From: JABCZS01 sp041660525
GTDB taxonomy: Bacteria > Pseudomonadota > Gammaproteobacteria > JABCZS01
Length of the DNA stretch: 64,000 nt
Assembly: GCA_041660525.1 (NCBI GenBank)
Contig: JBAZWD010000006.1
Coordinates: 1 to 64,000, forward strand
Direction: 5' to 3'
The notes under the pieces were generated by a model that saw nothing but the letters and a program-made list of their open reading frames with translations, was not told where the DNA came from and searched no databases. The position numbers and the translations under genes are program-made. Below are positions 8,451 through 17,223 of this stretch, piece by piece. Within the stretch, counting starts at the first letter, position 1, and every line of letters starts with the position of its first letter.

Positions 8451-9227
8451 ATGCACCACCCAGTTGTTAATATTGCTATCGATGCCGCCCGCAAGGCTGG
8501 CGATGTGATTACGCGCGCTTTGGAGCGTTTAGAGGAAGTTAAGGTCATTTCTAAAGGTAAGCATGGGGTTACGACTGATGTGGATCAGAAAGCTGAACAG
8601 GTGATTATTAAGACTTTGCAGCGCTCTTATCCGGATTATGGATTTTTGTGTGAAGAATCTGGGGAAATTCAAAGCGACAGTGAATATACCTGGATAGTGG
8701 ATCCGCTAGATGGGACGACCAATTTTATTCATGGTTATCCACATTTTTGTGTGTCGATTGCCTTAAAACATGGCGATAATATTGAACATGGTGTTATTTG
8801 GGATCCGATTCGACAAGAATTATTTACTGCAACGCGTGGACGCGGCTCACAAGTGAATAATCGTCGTATGCGTGTAAGTTCACGTCGTAAACTTGATGGC
8901 TCCTTAATTAGCGTAAGTTTTCTTAAACATCCCTCGCAATCTGAAAAAGCCGACAAAATGCGTCAAGAATTAGCAAAAAGAGCGGCTGGTTTGCGTCGCA
9001 GTGGATCAGCGGCTTTAGATTTAGCCTATGTTGCTGCCGGGCGTTTAGATGGTTATATCGATTGGCATTTATCGCCTTGGGATATTGCTGCAGGTGTATT
9101 ATTAGTCCAAGAAGCCGGCGGCGTTATTACTGAGCCACCTGGACAAGCACATTTTCTTGATTCGGGTTGTATTATTGCGGGTAATGCAATTTTGATCGCG
9201 CCATTGATGCAGGCGATTAGTACTTAA
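8451..9227 (+). CDS. suhB: inositol-1-monophosphatase SuhB
   Basis: The protein is about 258 residues and Mg-dependent. Motifs are EESGE, the metal-binding DPLDGTTNFIHG and the C-terminal WDIAAGVLLVQEAGG. SuhB also acts with Nus factors in rRNA antitermination in enterics. The ATG at 8451 has AGGA about 9 bases upstream, which fixes the start against the longer frame from 8418. Confidence 0.95.
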   Translation: MHHPVVNIAIDAARKAGDVITRALERLEEVKVISKGKHGVTTDVDQKAEQVIIKTLQRSYPDYGFLCEESGEIQSDSEYTWIVDPLDGTTNFIHGYPHFCVSIALKHGDNIEHGVIWDPIRQELFTATRGRGSQVNNRRMRVSSRRKLDGSLISVSFLKHPSQSEKADKMRQELAKRAAGLRRSGSAALDLAYVAAGRLDGYIDWHLSPWDIAAGVLLVQEAGGVITEPPGQAHFLDSGCIIAGNAILIAPLMQAIST

Positions 9228-9333
9228 TTTGCACCTCTGATAATACAAATGAATGTGCCTGATCTTATCTTTGAAATATTTAAAAAATGTCTGCCTATCA
9301 TTTCCGTTTTTCAAACCAAAAACACTACCATTT

Positions 9334-9373
9334 TGTCCTAATATGTCCTAATATGTCCTAATGTGTCCTAATG
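9334..9373 (+). repeat. four tandem 10-bp repeats upstream of the Fic gene
   Basis: The unit TGTCCTAATA occurs four times head to tail (the last two end in G). The array ends 18 bases before the Fic start codon and covers where its promoter should be. A period of one helical turn puts every copy on the same DNA face, as expected for cooperative binding. The N-terminal winged helix of the downstream protein is an obvious candidate ligand; this is inference. Confidence 0.85.
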
Positions 9374-9391
9374 CGTTATAACGAGGCTAAT

Positions 9392-10753
9392 ATGTCAATT
9401 GAGACAGAAAATGGCGCTATATTAAAAGCCATTGCGACCTTTCCTGAAGGAGCTAGCTTACAGGAAATAAAAGAAATCTCAGGAATATTGCTACATCCCA
9501 AAGCGCTCCAGAGGCGGTTAAAAAGTCTTTCTGAGGCTGGGCAAATAGATTTTGTGGGCGAGACGCGCGCGCGCCGTTATTTTTTACCTCCTGAGCTAAT
9601 ATTAACTGAGCAAACATCCCCTTCTATTATTCCATTGTCAGCTATCGCTAAAGTCATTGCGCGAAAAGTCACTCAAGATATTAAAAATAGAACTTCTGTG
9701 GAATATAATCGATCATTTTTAACGAGCTATCAGCCTAATATCACTTATTATCTTTCTGTTTTTGAACGCGAATTATTATTGGAAATGGGAACACCATTTG
9801 CTTCAGAGAAAAAAACAGGAACATTTGTTAAAAATATTTTCAATCACTTACTCTTAGATCTATCATGGAACTCAAGTCGTTTAGAAGGAAATACTTATTC
9901 ACTATTAGAAACTGAGCAATTATTAAATACAGGGAAAATTGCCGAAAATAAAAATCCACTGGATGCACAAATGTTATTGAATCATAAAGCGGCGATAGAA
10001 TTTTTGGTGGATCAACAAGCCTATTTGCAAATTAACTCACCTACTATTTTAAACTTACATGCTTTATTGTCCTATAATTTATTAGGAAATCCGAGTGCCT
10101 GCGGTAGAATAAGATCTATTCCGGTAGGTATTTCTAAAACTGTATATCATCCGAGTACAATTCCACAAATCATTCAAGAATGCTTTGGGCAAATATTAAC
10201 TTTAGCACACGCTATTTTGGATCCTTTTGAACAAGCATTTTTCTTAATGGTTCATTTGCCCTATTTACAACCTTTTGAAGATGTCAATAAACGCGTCTCC
10301 CGATTAGCCGCTAATATTCCATTTATTCGCGAAAACCTATGTCCATTATCTTTTATTGATGTGCCAGAAAAAGCTTATATAGAAGGCATATTGGGTATCT
10401 ATGAATTAAACAAAATTGAATTATTAAAAGATATTTTTATTTGGGCTTATCAACGCTCATGTGAAAAATATTCTACAGTACAGCATCTTGTTGGTCAGCC
10501 TGATTTGATTCATTTTAATTATCTTGATCTCGTCATTAATACTATTCGAGAAAGTGTCTCCCAGAAAATGAATAAATCTCAAACTATCCTGTATATTGCT
10601 GACACTGCAAATAAACATGTTAAAGAAACAGACAGGAAAAGATTTATTGAAATTATCGACCGTGAATTAATGAGTTTGCATGAAGGAAATATTGCGATTT
10701 ATAAAATTACTGTGGATCAATTTCATGCTTGGCAGCAACAGTGGAAGGACTAA
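9392..10753 (+). CDS. Fic-family protein with N-terminal winged helix; atypical catalytic motif
   Basis: This 453-residue protein has a winged-helix-like N-terminus (about residues 5-65), an inhibitory-helix motif SSRLEGN (161-167) and a Fic core (about 195-350). The Fic loop reads QPFEDVNKR (293-301): Gln replaces the catalytic His of the HxFx(D/E)GN(G/K)R consensus and Val replaces the first Gly. AMP transfer by the usual mechanism is therefore doubtful. The ATG at 9392 has GAGG upstream; the longer frame begins inside the 10-bp repeats. Its 3' end overlaps secF by 4 bases, convergently. Related bacterial Fic/HTH proteins are often considered transcriptional regulators. Confidence 0.85.
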   Translation: MSIETENGAILKAIATFPEGASLQEIKEISGILLHPKALQRRLKSLSEAGQIDFVGETRARRYFLPPELILTEQTSPSIIPLSAIAKVIARKVTQDIKNRTSVEYNRSFLTSYQPNITYYLSVFERELLLEMGTPFASEKKTGTFVKNIFNHLLLDLSWNSSRLEGNTYSLLETEQLLNTGKIAENKNPLDAQMLLNHKAAIEFLVDQQAYLQINSPTILNLHALLSYNLLGNPSACGRIRSIPVGISKTVYHPSTIPQIIQECFGQILTLAHAILDPFEQAFFLMVHLPYLQPFEDVNKRVSRLAANIPFIRENLCPLSFIDVPEKAYIEGILGIYELNKIELLKDIFIWAYQRSCEKYSTVQHLVGQPDLIHFNYLDLVINTIRESVSQKMNKSQTILYIADTANKHVKETDRKRFIEIIDRELMSLHEGNIAIYKITVDQFHAWQQQWKD

Positions 10754-11673
10754 GGCCGATCATCCTCAGGATTCTTCTCTTTAACTCGAATTAAATCCTG
10801 ACGACTTAATCCTAAAGCCAAAGATAAACTGCTGGCGATATAAATTGAAGAATAAGTACCGACAATAATACCTATCGTTAAAGCTAATGAAAAACCGAAT
10901 AATGATTTGCCGCCAAACAGTAATAATGCGACTACGACTAATAAAGTTAAAAACGATGTCATGATCGTACGTGTTAAAGTTTGATTGAGTGATGCATTTA
11001 CAATTTCTTCTGTGGTATTTTTATGCATTTTTAAGAAATTTTCTTTGATGCGATCAAATACGACTATCGTATCGTTTAATGAATAACCGATGATTGCTAA
11101 AATAGCTGCAAGCGCTGGTAAATCAAATTCAATTTGCAACATGGCAAATATACCTAAGATAACCAAAGGATCATGCATTAAAGCTACGGCAGCGCCAATT
11201 GCAAAACGGTATTCATAACGCATTGCGATATAAATCGCTGTGCCAAGCAGTGCAATTAAAATGGCAAGCGCACCTTGTTCGGCCATTTCTTTACCGATTT
11301 GTGCGCCGACTTCATCTGCGCGCATTAATACAACATTGGGATTTTGTGCTTTTAATACCGATAAAATGGCTTGCCCTACTGCAACACCTTGTGTATCTTG
11401 CGGCGCGAGGCGAATTAATACAGATTGTGTTGATCCGTAATGTTGTACTACGGCATCTTGAAAACCCGCTTGTGCGAGGGTATCGCGCACCAGTGATACT
11501 TGTACAGATTCTGGATAAGCGACTTCAACAACCGTACCACCCGTGAAATCTAAACTGAAATTCAAGCCGCGAGTCACTAAAAAGAAAACTGAACCTAGAA
11601 TTAATACGACTGAAACCAGCGCCGTTAATTTACGGTATTTTAAAAAATCTATGGGGGATGCAAATAATCGCAT
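10750..11673 (-). CDS. secF: protein translocase subunit SecF
   Basis: This 307-residue inner-membrane protein has six predicted helices: one N-terminal, a periplasmic loop starting FSLDFTGGTVVEV, and five C-terminal with the family motif GYSLNDTIVVFDRIKEN. With SecD it uses the proton gradient to complete protein export. It starts 5 bases after the secD stop. Confidence 0.97.
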   Translation of the reverse strand: MRLFASPIDFLKYRKLTALVSVVLILGSVFFLVTRGLNFSLDFTGGTVVEVAYPESVQVSLVRDTLAQAGFQDAVVQHYGSTQSVLIRLAPQDTQGVAVGQAILSVLKAQNPNVVLMRADEVGAQIGKEMAEQGALAILIALLGTAIYIAMRYEYRFAIGAAVALMHDPLVILGIFAMLQIEFDLPALAAILAIIGYSLNDTIVVFDRIKENFLKMHKNTTEEIVNASLNQTLTRTIMTSFLTLLVVVALLLFGGKSLFGFSLALTIGIIVGTYSSIYIASSLSLALGLSRQDLIRVKEKNPEDDRP

Positions 11674-11678
11674 TGCGC

Positions 11679-13505
11679 TTATATTCCTATGGATAATTTT
11701 TCGATATTACGATGACCGTACCAGCGATTGACAATCATGCGCGAAACCATAACTGCCGTAAATACAGAAGTCACTAAACCAATGATTAACGTTACCGCGA
11801 AACCTTTAACAGGACCACTACCTAAAGAAAATAAAGCAAGCGCGGCAATAAATGTGGTCAGCTGCGCATCGACTATCGTCACAAAAGCTTTTTCAAAACC
11901 CGCGCTAATGCTATTTTGTGGCGAATTTCCTTGTGTAACTTCCTCTTTAATCCTTTCAAAAATTAACACATTGGCATCAACGGCCATACCTAAGGTTAAT
12001 ACTATCGCCGCAATACCAGGCAAGGTTAAGGTTGCACCCAATACTGATAAAATTGCAATAATTAAAATTAAATTAATGATTAAAGCAATATTGGCAATGA
12101 TGCCAAAAGTGCGGTAATAAAATATCATAAATAATAAGACTAAGGTTAAACCCGCAAGCGTTGACCAAATACCCGCTTTAATATTATCAATACCCAAGCT
12201 TGGACCGACAGTACGCTCTTCAACGATATCAATGGGCGCGGGCAATGCACCTGCGCGTAATAATAATGCTAATGTCCGTGCTTCTTCACTGCTTGCAAGG
12301 CCGGTAATTTGAAAACGGTTTCCCAGCGCCGTATTAATGGTTGCAACACTGACCACTTCTTTATTTTGTTCTATGGTGCGAACGGTTTGTCCATCAACAA
12401 CTTTATCGACAAAGCGACTTTCAATATAAATCGTTGCCATCGGGCGGCCCACATTCTGGCCGGTAATACGAGAGAAACCACGGGCATCACCACCTAATTG
12501 GATAAATACTGCGGGTTTACTGAATTCATCAAAACCTGATTGCGCGCCCACAACAGAATCACCCGTTAAAACAATTTGTCTTTGTAAATTTACAGGCGTG
12601 CCATTACGCTCATACAATATTTCCCCGCCTACATTAGATTCCGTATTCACCAAACGAAATTCAACCGTTGCCATTTTGTCGAGAATATCTTTAGCCATGG
12701 CGGTATCTTGTACGCCGGGTAATTCTACAACAATACGATTTGCACCTTGACGTTGAACGAGTGCTTCGGATACGCCTAATTCATTGACGCGATTGCGCAA
12801 TGTGGTCATGGTTTGATCCACGGCAAAGTTTAGCGTTTCACGCATTTCTAAATCCGATAACCCGCCTTGCAGTGTAAAAATATCTCCTGAAGGGCGCGCA
12901 GTTAATTCTAAACCCGGGAAATCTAAATTCAGCATAGTCAAAGCAGCGCGCTGATCAGCTTCATTATCAAAACGAATCACTAATTGTTTTTCAGAGTTAA
13001 CTTCAATACCACGGTAACGAATTTTGTCATCGCGAAGACGTGTACGTACATCGCTTAAATAACTTTCTAAACGTCGCGCTTCAACGGAAGCCGTATCAAT
13101 TTCTAATAAAAAGTGAACGCCGCCACGTAAATCTAAACCTAATTTCATCGGCGTTGCATGCAACATACGTAACCAATTCGGCGTGCTCGGCGCAAGATTC
13201 AAAGCCACAACCATAGTCTCGCCTAAATCTTTTGCAACTAAATCACGCGCGGTGAGTTGATCATCGGCGCTATTAAATCTAACCAGAATACGTTCATCTG
13301 CGGATTCAATTTGATAAGGAATATGAGCGTTAGTTAAAACCGTTTCGACTTGCGCAACAGTTTTATCATTTACATCACCTTTTGAAGATGAGATTTGTAT
13401 GGCCGGATCTTCACCAAATAAATTGGGTAAAGCATAAAGGGCACCCAATACCACAACGAGCGTGATGAGAATATTTTTCCAAAGTGGATATTGATTAAGT
13501 GCCAT
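11679..13505 (-). CDS. secD: protein translocase subunit SecD
   Basis: This 608-residue inner-membrane protein has an N-terminal helix, a large periplasmic P1 domain with the LGLDLRGGVHFLLEID signature, and a C-terminal membrane block with GMAVDANVLIFERIKEE. The length matches enteric SecD. It sits between yajC and secF, the standard yajC-secD-secF order. Confidence 0.97.
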   Translation of the reverse strand: MALNQYPLWKNILITLVVVLGALYALPNLFGEDPAIQISSSKGDVNDKTVAQVETVLTNAHIPYQIESADERILVRFNSADDQLTARDLVAKDLGETMVVALNLAPSTPNWLRMLHATPMKLGLDLRGGVHFLLEIDTASVEARRLESYLSDVRTRLRDDKIRYRGIEVNSEKQLVIRFDNEADQRAALTMLNLDFPGLELTARPSGDIFTLQGGLSDLEMRETLNFAVDQTMTTLRNRVNELGVSEALVQRQGANRIVVELPGVQDTAMAKDILDKMATVEFRLVNTESNVGGEILYERNGTPVNLQRQIVLTGDSVVGAQSGFDEFSKPAVFIQLGGDARGFSRITGQNVGRPMATIYIESRFVDKVVDGQTVRTIEQNKEVVSVATINTALGNRFQITGLASSEEARTLALLLRAGALPAPIDIVEERTVGPSLGIDNIKAGIWSTLAGLTLVLLFMIFYYRTFGIIANIALIINLILIIAILSVLGATLTLPGIAAIVLTLGMAVDANVLIFERIKEEVTQGNSPQNSISAGFEKAFVTIVDAQLTTFIAALALFSLGSGPVKGFAVTLIIGLVTSVFTAVMVSRMIVNRWYGHRNIEKLSIGI

Positions 13506-13514
13506 TTTGTGCCG

Positions 13515-13862
13515 TTATTTCTCTAAAGATTTCAAAGTACCTTTGGGTAATACAGATGTTATTGCATGCTTTTGGCAATAAACATTCACATTATCACCGA
13601 CAGTTAATACTAATAAATCTTCTTTAATTTCATTGATTTTACCAACTAAACCACCACTCGTGACCACTTCATCACCTACTGATAAAGAGCCCATTAAATT
13701 ACGGTGATCTTTTGCACGTTTAGCTTGTGGGCGCCAAATCATTAAATAAAAAATAACCACAAAAAATACCAACATACCGATTTCTAAATAACCAGAACTG
13801 GCTGGCGCTGCGGCTGTATCAGCGGCAACAGCTGTATTAATAAAAAGATCTAAAAAATTCAT
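13515..13862 (-). CDS. yajC: preprotein translocase accessory subunit YajC
   Basis: This protein of about 115 residues has one membrane helix (MLVFFVVIFYLMIWRPQ) followed by the family motif RPQAKRAKDH and a basic/polar tail (LSVGDEVVTSGGLVGKI). YajC associates with SecDF. AGAGAGG lies 5 bases before the second of two adjacent ATGs, so 13862 is preferred over 13865 or the longer frame from 13922. Confidence 0.93.
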   Translation of the reverse strand: MNFLDLFINTAVAADTAAAPASSGYLEIGMLVFFVVIFYLMIWRPQAKRAKDHRNLMGSLSVGDEVVTSGGLVGKINEIKEDLLVLTVGDNVNVYCQKHAITSVLPKGTLKSLEK

Positions 13863-13929
13863 CATGGCCTCTCTTTGATTATCCAAAGCGACTAATGTAC
13901 TCGTTTCATCGAAAAAGCGCAAATGCTAC

Positions 13930-13957
13930 TTGACTCTCATCTCCATCTCTTTAAACT
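13930..13957 (+). promoter_or_regulatory. candidate sigma-70 promoter for bfr
   Basis: TTGACT (13930-13935), 16 bases, then TAAACT (13952-13957), about 33 bases upstream of the bfr ATG. It is a reasonable match with slightly short spacing. No clear Fur box was seen. Confidence 0.4.
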
Positions 13958-13990
13958 AGCGATACTAACCTCACTTTTGGAGAAATCAAT

Positions 13991-14455
13991 ATGCAAGGCG
14001 ATAAAACAGTTATCCAACATTTAAATACCGCATTAGGTAATGAGCTTGTCGCAATTAACCAATATTTTCTCCATGCACGTATCTTTAATCACTGGGGTTT
14101 AAGTAAATTAAATGAGAAAGAATATGCAGAATCCATAGATGAAATGAAACACGCCGATAAATTAATTGAGCGTATTTTATTTTTAGATGGCTTACCTAAC
14201 TTACAAGATTACGGCAAATTATTAATTGGTGAGAATACCAAAGAAGTTTTTGTTTGTGATCTAAAACTTGAACAAAAAGCCGTAGCCGATCTAAAAGCCG
14301 GCATCGCTTATTGTGAACAAGTGCAAGACTATGTTTCCCGTGATTTGTTAAGCAGTATCTTGACGAGCGAAGAAGAGCATATTGATTGGCTAGAAACACA
14401 GTTAGATTTGATTGATCGTGTGGGTATAGAGAACTATCAACAAGCACAGATGTAA
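13991..14455 (+). CDS. bfr: bacterioferritin
   Basis: This 154-residue four-helix ferritin stores iron. Ferroxidase ligands are visible: Glu in NELVAINQYF, the Glu-Met-Lys-His of DEMKHAD (which also carries the haem-ligand Met) and EEEHIDWLE near residue 127. The start has GGAG about 8 bases upstream. It converges on the histone gene across a short hairpin. Confidence 0.96.
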   Translation: MQGDKTVIQHLNTALGNELVAINQYFLHARIFNHWGLSKLNEKEYAESIDEMKHADKLIERILFLDGLPNLQDYGKLLIGENTKEVFVCDLKLEQKAVADLKAGIAYCEQVQDYVSRDLLSSILTSEEEHIDWLETQLDLIDRVGIENYQQAQM

Positions 14456-14467
14456 GATGATGAGCCT

Positions 14468-14488
14468 ACCCCGCAGCAAGTGCGGGGT
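14468..14488. repeat. REP-like hairpin (copy 1) between bfr and the histone gene
   Basis: ACCCCGCA - GCAAG - TGCGGGGT is a perfect 8-bp stem in a 47-base gap between convergent genes. The same 8-bp arms recur, inverted, at 31963-31983, including the adjacent TGTC/GACA. It may serve as a bidirectional terminator here, but the recurrence marks it as a dispersed repeat. Confidence 0.75.
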
Positions 14489-14502
14489 GACACTACCAAG
14501 AC

Positions 14503-14691
14503 TTAAGAAAAATCCTTTTCCATAACAGTTTTACGGCCATCTTTACGTGCTGAAGCGATAGCTTCGTCACAGAGTTTACGGACGATATCAGAGATTTTTG
14601 GGGCAACTGAACCCGCTGTGTTCATTTCTGATTGATCGCGGATGTAATTTTTAACTTTTGATACAACTACTAAAACTTCTTGTTCGCTCAT
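14503..14691 (-). CDS. single-domain bacterial histone (histone-fold protein)
   Basis: This 62-residue protein reads as a histone fold: alpha-1 VVVSKVKNYIRDQ, a loop, long alpha-2 PKISDIVRKLCDEAIASARKDG, then RKT and a short alpha-3 ending EKDF. The EAI..AR..GRKT...D pattern closely matches archaeal histones (EAIKLARHAGRKTIKAEDI in HMfB), including the loop-2 RKT and the Asp that pairs with Arg. Its size and truncated alpha-3 match the short bacterial histones described in Bdellovibrio (Bd0055). It probably binds DNA as a dimer. It has its own leader with a GGA site. The assignment is by eye. Confidence 0.75.
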   Translation of the reverse strand: MSEQEVLVVVSKVKNYIRDQSEMNTAGSVAPKISDIVRKLCDEAIASARKDGRKTVMEKDFS

Positions 14692-14764
14692 GACAAAATC
14701 CTTTTTATGTAAAGTTTAATAACTAATTTCTTCGGAAACTCTAATGGCTATAGCCTAGACTTAT

Positions 14765-16486
14765 TTAAGCAAAAAAACAATGCTCTATCATCAATTGTAG
14801 CTTCTTTTGGCCGCGGAATTCGTTGACGTCTAAGCGATACACAGCGCGGACATTGCCTGCGCCTTTGGGCCAGGTCTCAAAATCTACAAAGAAAGAAATT
14901 GCTTCTAATAAAATATCAGAGCCAATGGGGCGCAAATGACACTTAACATGTTTTTCGCTTAAAATTTGTTGGTTCAATATTTCAAATTCGCCATCAAATA
15001 AAGGCTCTGGAAATGCTTGCCCCCACGGACCTGCATGTTTTAAAGTTTCAGCTAATTCAAGGGAAAAAGCTTCAGATGCAAGTTCACCATCTGTTTCAAT
15101 AAAACCATTTAATTGCTCTACACTGATTAATTGCGCAACATGCTCATCAAATGTTTTGGCAAACTCAAGAAAATGTTCAGGCAGAATACTCAAACCCGCC
15201 GCCATCGCGTGTCCACCAAATTTCATAATCAGTTCAGGTTTTACACAAGTGATGTGTTCTAATAAATCACGAATATGTAAACCCGGAATTGATCGCGCAG
15301 AACCTTTTAATTCTTGATCGCTAATTTTTGCAAAACAAATCACCGGACGTTGTAAACGTTCCTTAATACGCCCTGCTAAAATACCGACTACACCTTGATG
15401 CCATTTTTCATCATATAAACATACCCCTGTAGGCAATTTTTCTCTATCGCCTAAAGCGATATCATCTATCATGGCCATCGCTTCACTTTTCATTTGCGCT
15501 TCAAGACTGCGACGTTGTTGATTTAATGTATCTAATTGCAGCGCCATATCAATGGCTTCTTGTAAATTATCGGATAATAAACAGGCAATGCCTAAAGACA
15601 TATCTTGCAATCTACCGGCTGCATTTAAACGTGGCGCGATCGCAAAACCCAAATCACTTGCAGAAATTTTTTCACAATTTCTTTGCGCAACTTGTATCAG
15701 TGCTTGAATGCCCACACATGCATGTCCTGCTTTTATACGTTGTAAACCTTGATGAACTAAAATACGATTATTGGCATCCAATGCTACAACATCTGCCACC
15801 GTGCCCAATGCTACTAAATCTAAAATAACAGCTAAATTAGGCTCTGGAATATCTTTTTCGACAAACCAATTAAGTTCGCGCAAATGCGCACGCAATGCCA
15901 GCATCACATAAAAAATAACGCCCACACCTGCTAAATGTTTACTCGCAAACAAATCGCCGTGCTGGTTAGGATTAACAATAGCATCGGCATTGGGTAATTC
16001 TGCCGGCGGTAAATGATGATCAGTAATTAAAACCTGTATTCCTTGTGATTTGGCATAAGCAACACCTTCAACACTCGAGATACCATTATCAACAGTAATA
16101 ATTAAATCTGGATGATAAGTTTGCGCAACTTTAACAATTTCAGGTGTTAAACCATAACCATATTCAAAACGATTCGGCACTAAATATTCAATATGCGCAG
16201 CCCCCATCATGCGTAAACAACGCACGCCGACAGCGACGCTCGTAGCACCATCAGCATCAAAATCACCCACAAACAAAATACGTTTTTGCTGTTTTAAAGC
16301 ATCCGCTAAAATAACAATACTTTCCTGTATTCCTTTTAATTCTTGATAAGGCAATAAGTGCTGGGTTTTTAATTCCATAGGCGCACTAATCCCTCGAGAT
16401 GCATAAATACGTGCCAACACAGGATGCATTTGCGCAAAGACTTGTGGGATTTGGGGAACGAGGCGATGGATAATAATCTTTTGCAT
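14765..16486 (-). CDS. recJ: single-strand-specific 5'-3' exonuclease RecJ
   Basis: This 573-residue DHH-family nuclease acts in RecF recombination and mismatch repair. Metal-binding motifs are VGDFDADGATS (near residue 75), VDNGIS, TDHHLPP and the DHHA1-domain FGGHAMAAGLSI. The C-terminal OB-like domain is present. Length matches E. coli RecJ (577). It appears to be a single-gene unit. Confidence 0.96.
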   Translation of the reverse strand: MQKIIIHRLVPQIPQVFAQMHPVLARIYASRGISAPMELKTQHLLPYQELKGIQESIVILADALKQQKRILFVGDFDADGATSVAVGVRCLRMMGAAHIEYLVPNRFEYGYGLTPEIVKVAQTYHPDLIITVDNGISSVEGVAYAKSQGIQVLITDHHLPPAELPNADAIVNPNQHGDLFASKHLAGVGVIFYVMLALRAHLRELNWFVEKDIPEPNLAVILDLVALGTVADVVALDANNRILVHQGLQRIKAGHACVGIQALIQVAQRNCEKISASDLGFAIAPRLNAAGRLQDMSLGIACLLSDNLQEAIDMALQLDTLNQQRRSLEAQMKSEAMAMIDDIALGDREKLPTGVCLYDEKWHQGVVGILAGRIKERLQRPVICFAKISDQELKGSARSIPGLHIRDLLEHITCVKPELIMKFGGHAMAAGLSILPEHFLEFAKTFDEHVAQLISVEQLNGFIETDGELASEAFSLELAETLKHAGPWGQAFPEPLFDGEFEILNQQILSEKHVKCHLRPIGSDILLEAISFFVDFETWPKGAGNVRAVYRLDVNEFRGQKKLQLMIEHCFFA

Positions 16487-16506
16487 AAACGTCCTTGTCT
16501 TGTTTA

Positions 16507-16531
16507 CATACTGGAAAAGTATGATATCATA
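16507..16531. promoter_or_regulatory. overlapping palindromes at the toxin-antitoxin promoter
   Basis: CATACT-GGAAA-AGTATG (16507-16523) overlaps a perfect 12-bp palindrome TATGATATCATA (16520-16531). A TTTACA/TATCAT promoter pair with 16-base spacing runs through the same bases. AbrB-type antitoxins and their toxin complexes typically bind such palindromes to repress their own operon. Confidence 0.5.
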
Positions 16532-16563
16532 ATATACAATACGTACTTAATCCAGGAATACTT

Positions 16564-16788
16564 ATGTTATCAAAAGTAGCTGAACGAGGCCAGGTCACTA
16601 TTCCCAAAACGCTTAGGGAAAAGCTAGGTATCCACCCTGGCGCCATCCTCGATTTTAAAATTGAACACGGCGCACTCATCGCAAAAAAAGTAATCACAAC
16701 AGATCCAGTTGCAAAAGTTATGGGTTGCCTTAAAATGGCACAAACCACTGACGAATTTATCGAAGAAATTCGCGGGCCCAAAGAATAA
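16564..16788 (+). CDS. AbrB/MazE-type antitoxin (VapB-like)
   Basis: This 74-residue protein has the swapped-hairpin AbrB domain: KVAERGQVTIPKTLREKLGI and GAILDFKIEHGALIAKK. The C-terminal acidic tail (DEFIEEIRG) is the usual toxin-neutralising segment. The start has AGGA about 7 bases upstream. The PIN-domain toxin begins 18 bases after its stop. Confidence 0.88.
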   Translation: MLSKVAERGQVTIPKTLREKLGIHPGAILDFKIEHGALIAKKVITTDPVAKVMGCLKMAQTTDEFIEEIRGPKE

Positions 16789-16806
16789 CTTAATGCAGGA
16801 TTTTAT

Positions 16807-17217
16807 ATGATAGCCGTTGACTCCAATATACTAATTGATATTTTCACTTCCGATCCTAATTATGGTGCACTTTCAGCAAAAACCTTACGCCACTGTATGC
16901 AACACCATGGCATCTGTGTTTGTGAAGTAGTTTTTGCAGAAACAGCTGCCGCATTTAATAATCAAGATGCTTTTACCCAAGCCATGCAAGAACTCAATAT
17001 TGATTTTGTCAGCATGACTCAGGATGCCTCGCTCACTGCTGCGCGAATTTGGCGACAATATAGAAAAGCTGGCGGAAAAAAACATTATATGATTCCGGAT
17101 TTTTTAATTGGTGCTCATGCCATGGAACAATGTGAAGGGTTAATTACCCGTGATCGTGGTTTTTTTAAACAGTACTTTAAATCTTTAAATATTATTGATC
17201 CGACAAAAGAGTTATAA
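16807..17217 (+). CDS. PIN-domain ribonuclease toxin (VapC-like)
   Basis: This 136-residue PIN domain keeps its acidic metal ligands: Asp5 in AVDSNILIDIF, Glu in CEVVFAETAAAF, Asp in PDFLIGAHAM and Asp in ITRDRGFF. VapC toxins cleave specific tRNAs or rRNA. It is paired with the AbrB-type antitoxin. It resembles the second PIN toxin at 55287 (both have KAGG, PDF.IGAHAM and LTRD-like blocks), so the two systems are probably related. Confidence 0.88.
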   Translation: MIAVDSNILIDIFTSDPNYGALSAKTLRHCMQHHGICVCEVVFAETAAAFNNQDAFTQAMQELNIDFVSMTQDASLTAARIWRQYRKAGGKKHYMIPDFLIGAHAMEQCEGLITRDRGFFKQYFKSLNIIDPTKEL

Positions 17218-17223
17218 AATCAA

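Noticed and set aside
9334..9373. CRISPR-like array
   Set aside because: The 10-bp units are contiguous with no spacers.
11199..12117. Plus-strand open frames opposite secF and secD
   Set aside because: Secreted or membrane genes often leave long antisense frames. These have no ribosome-binding site or family features.
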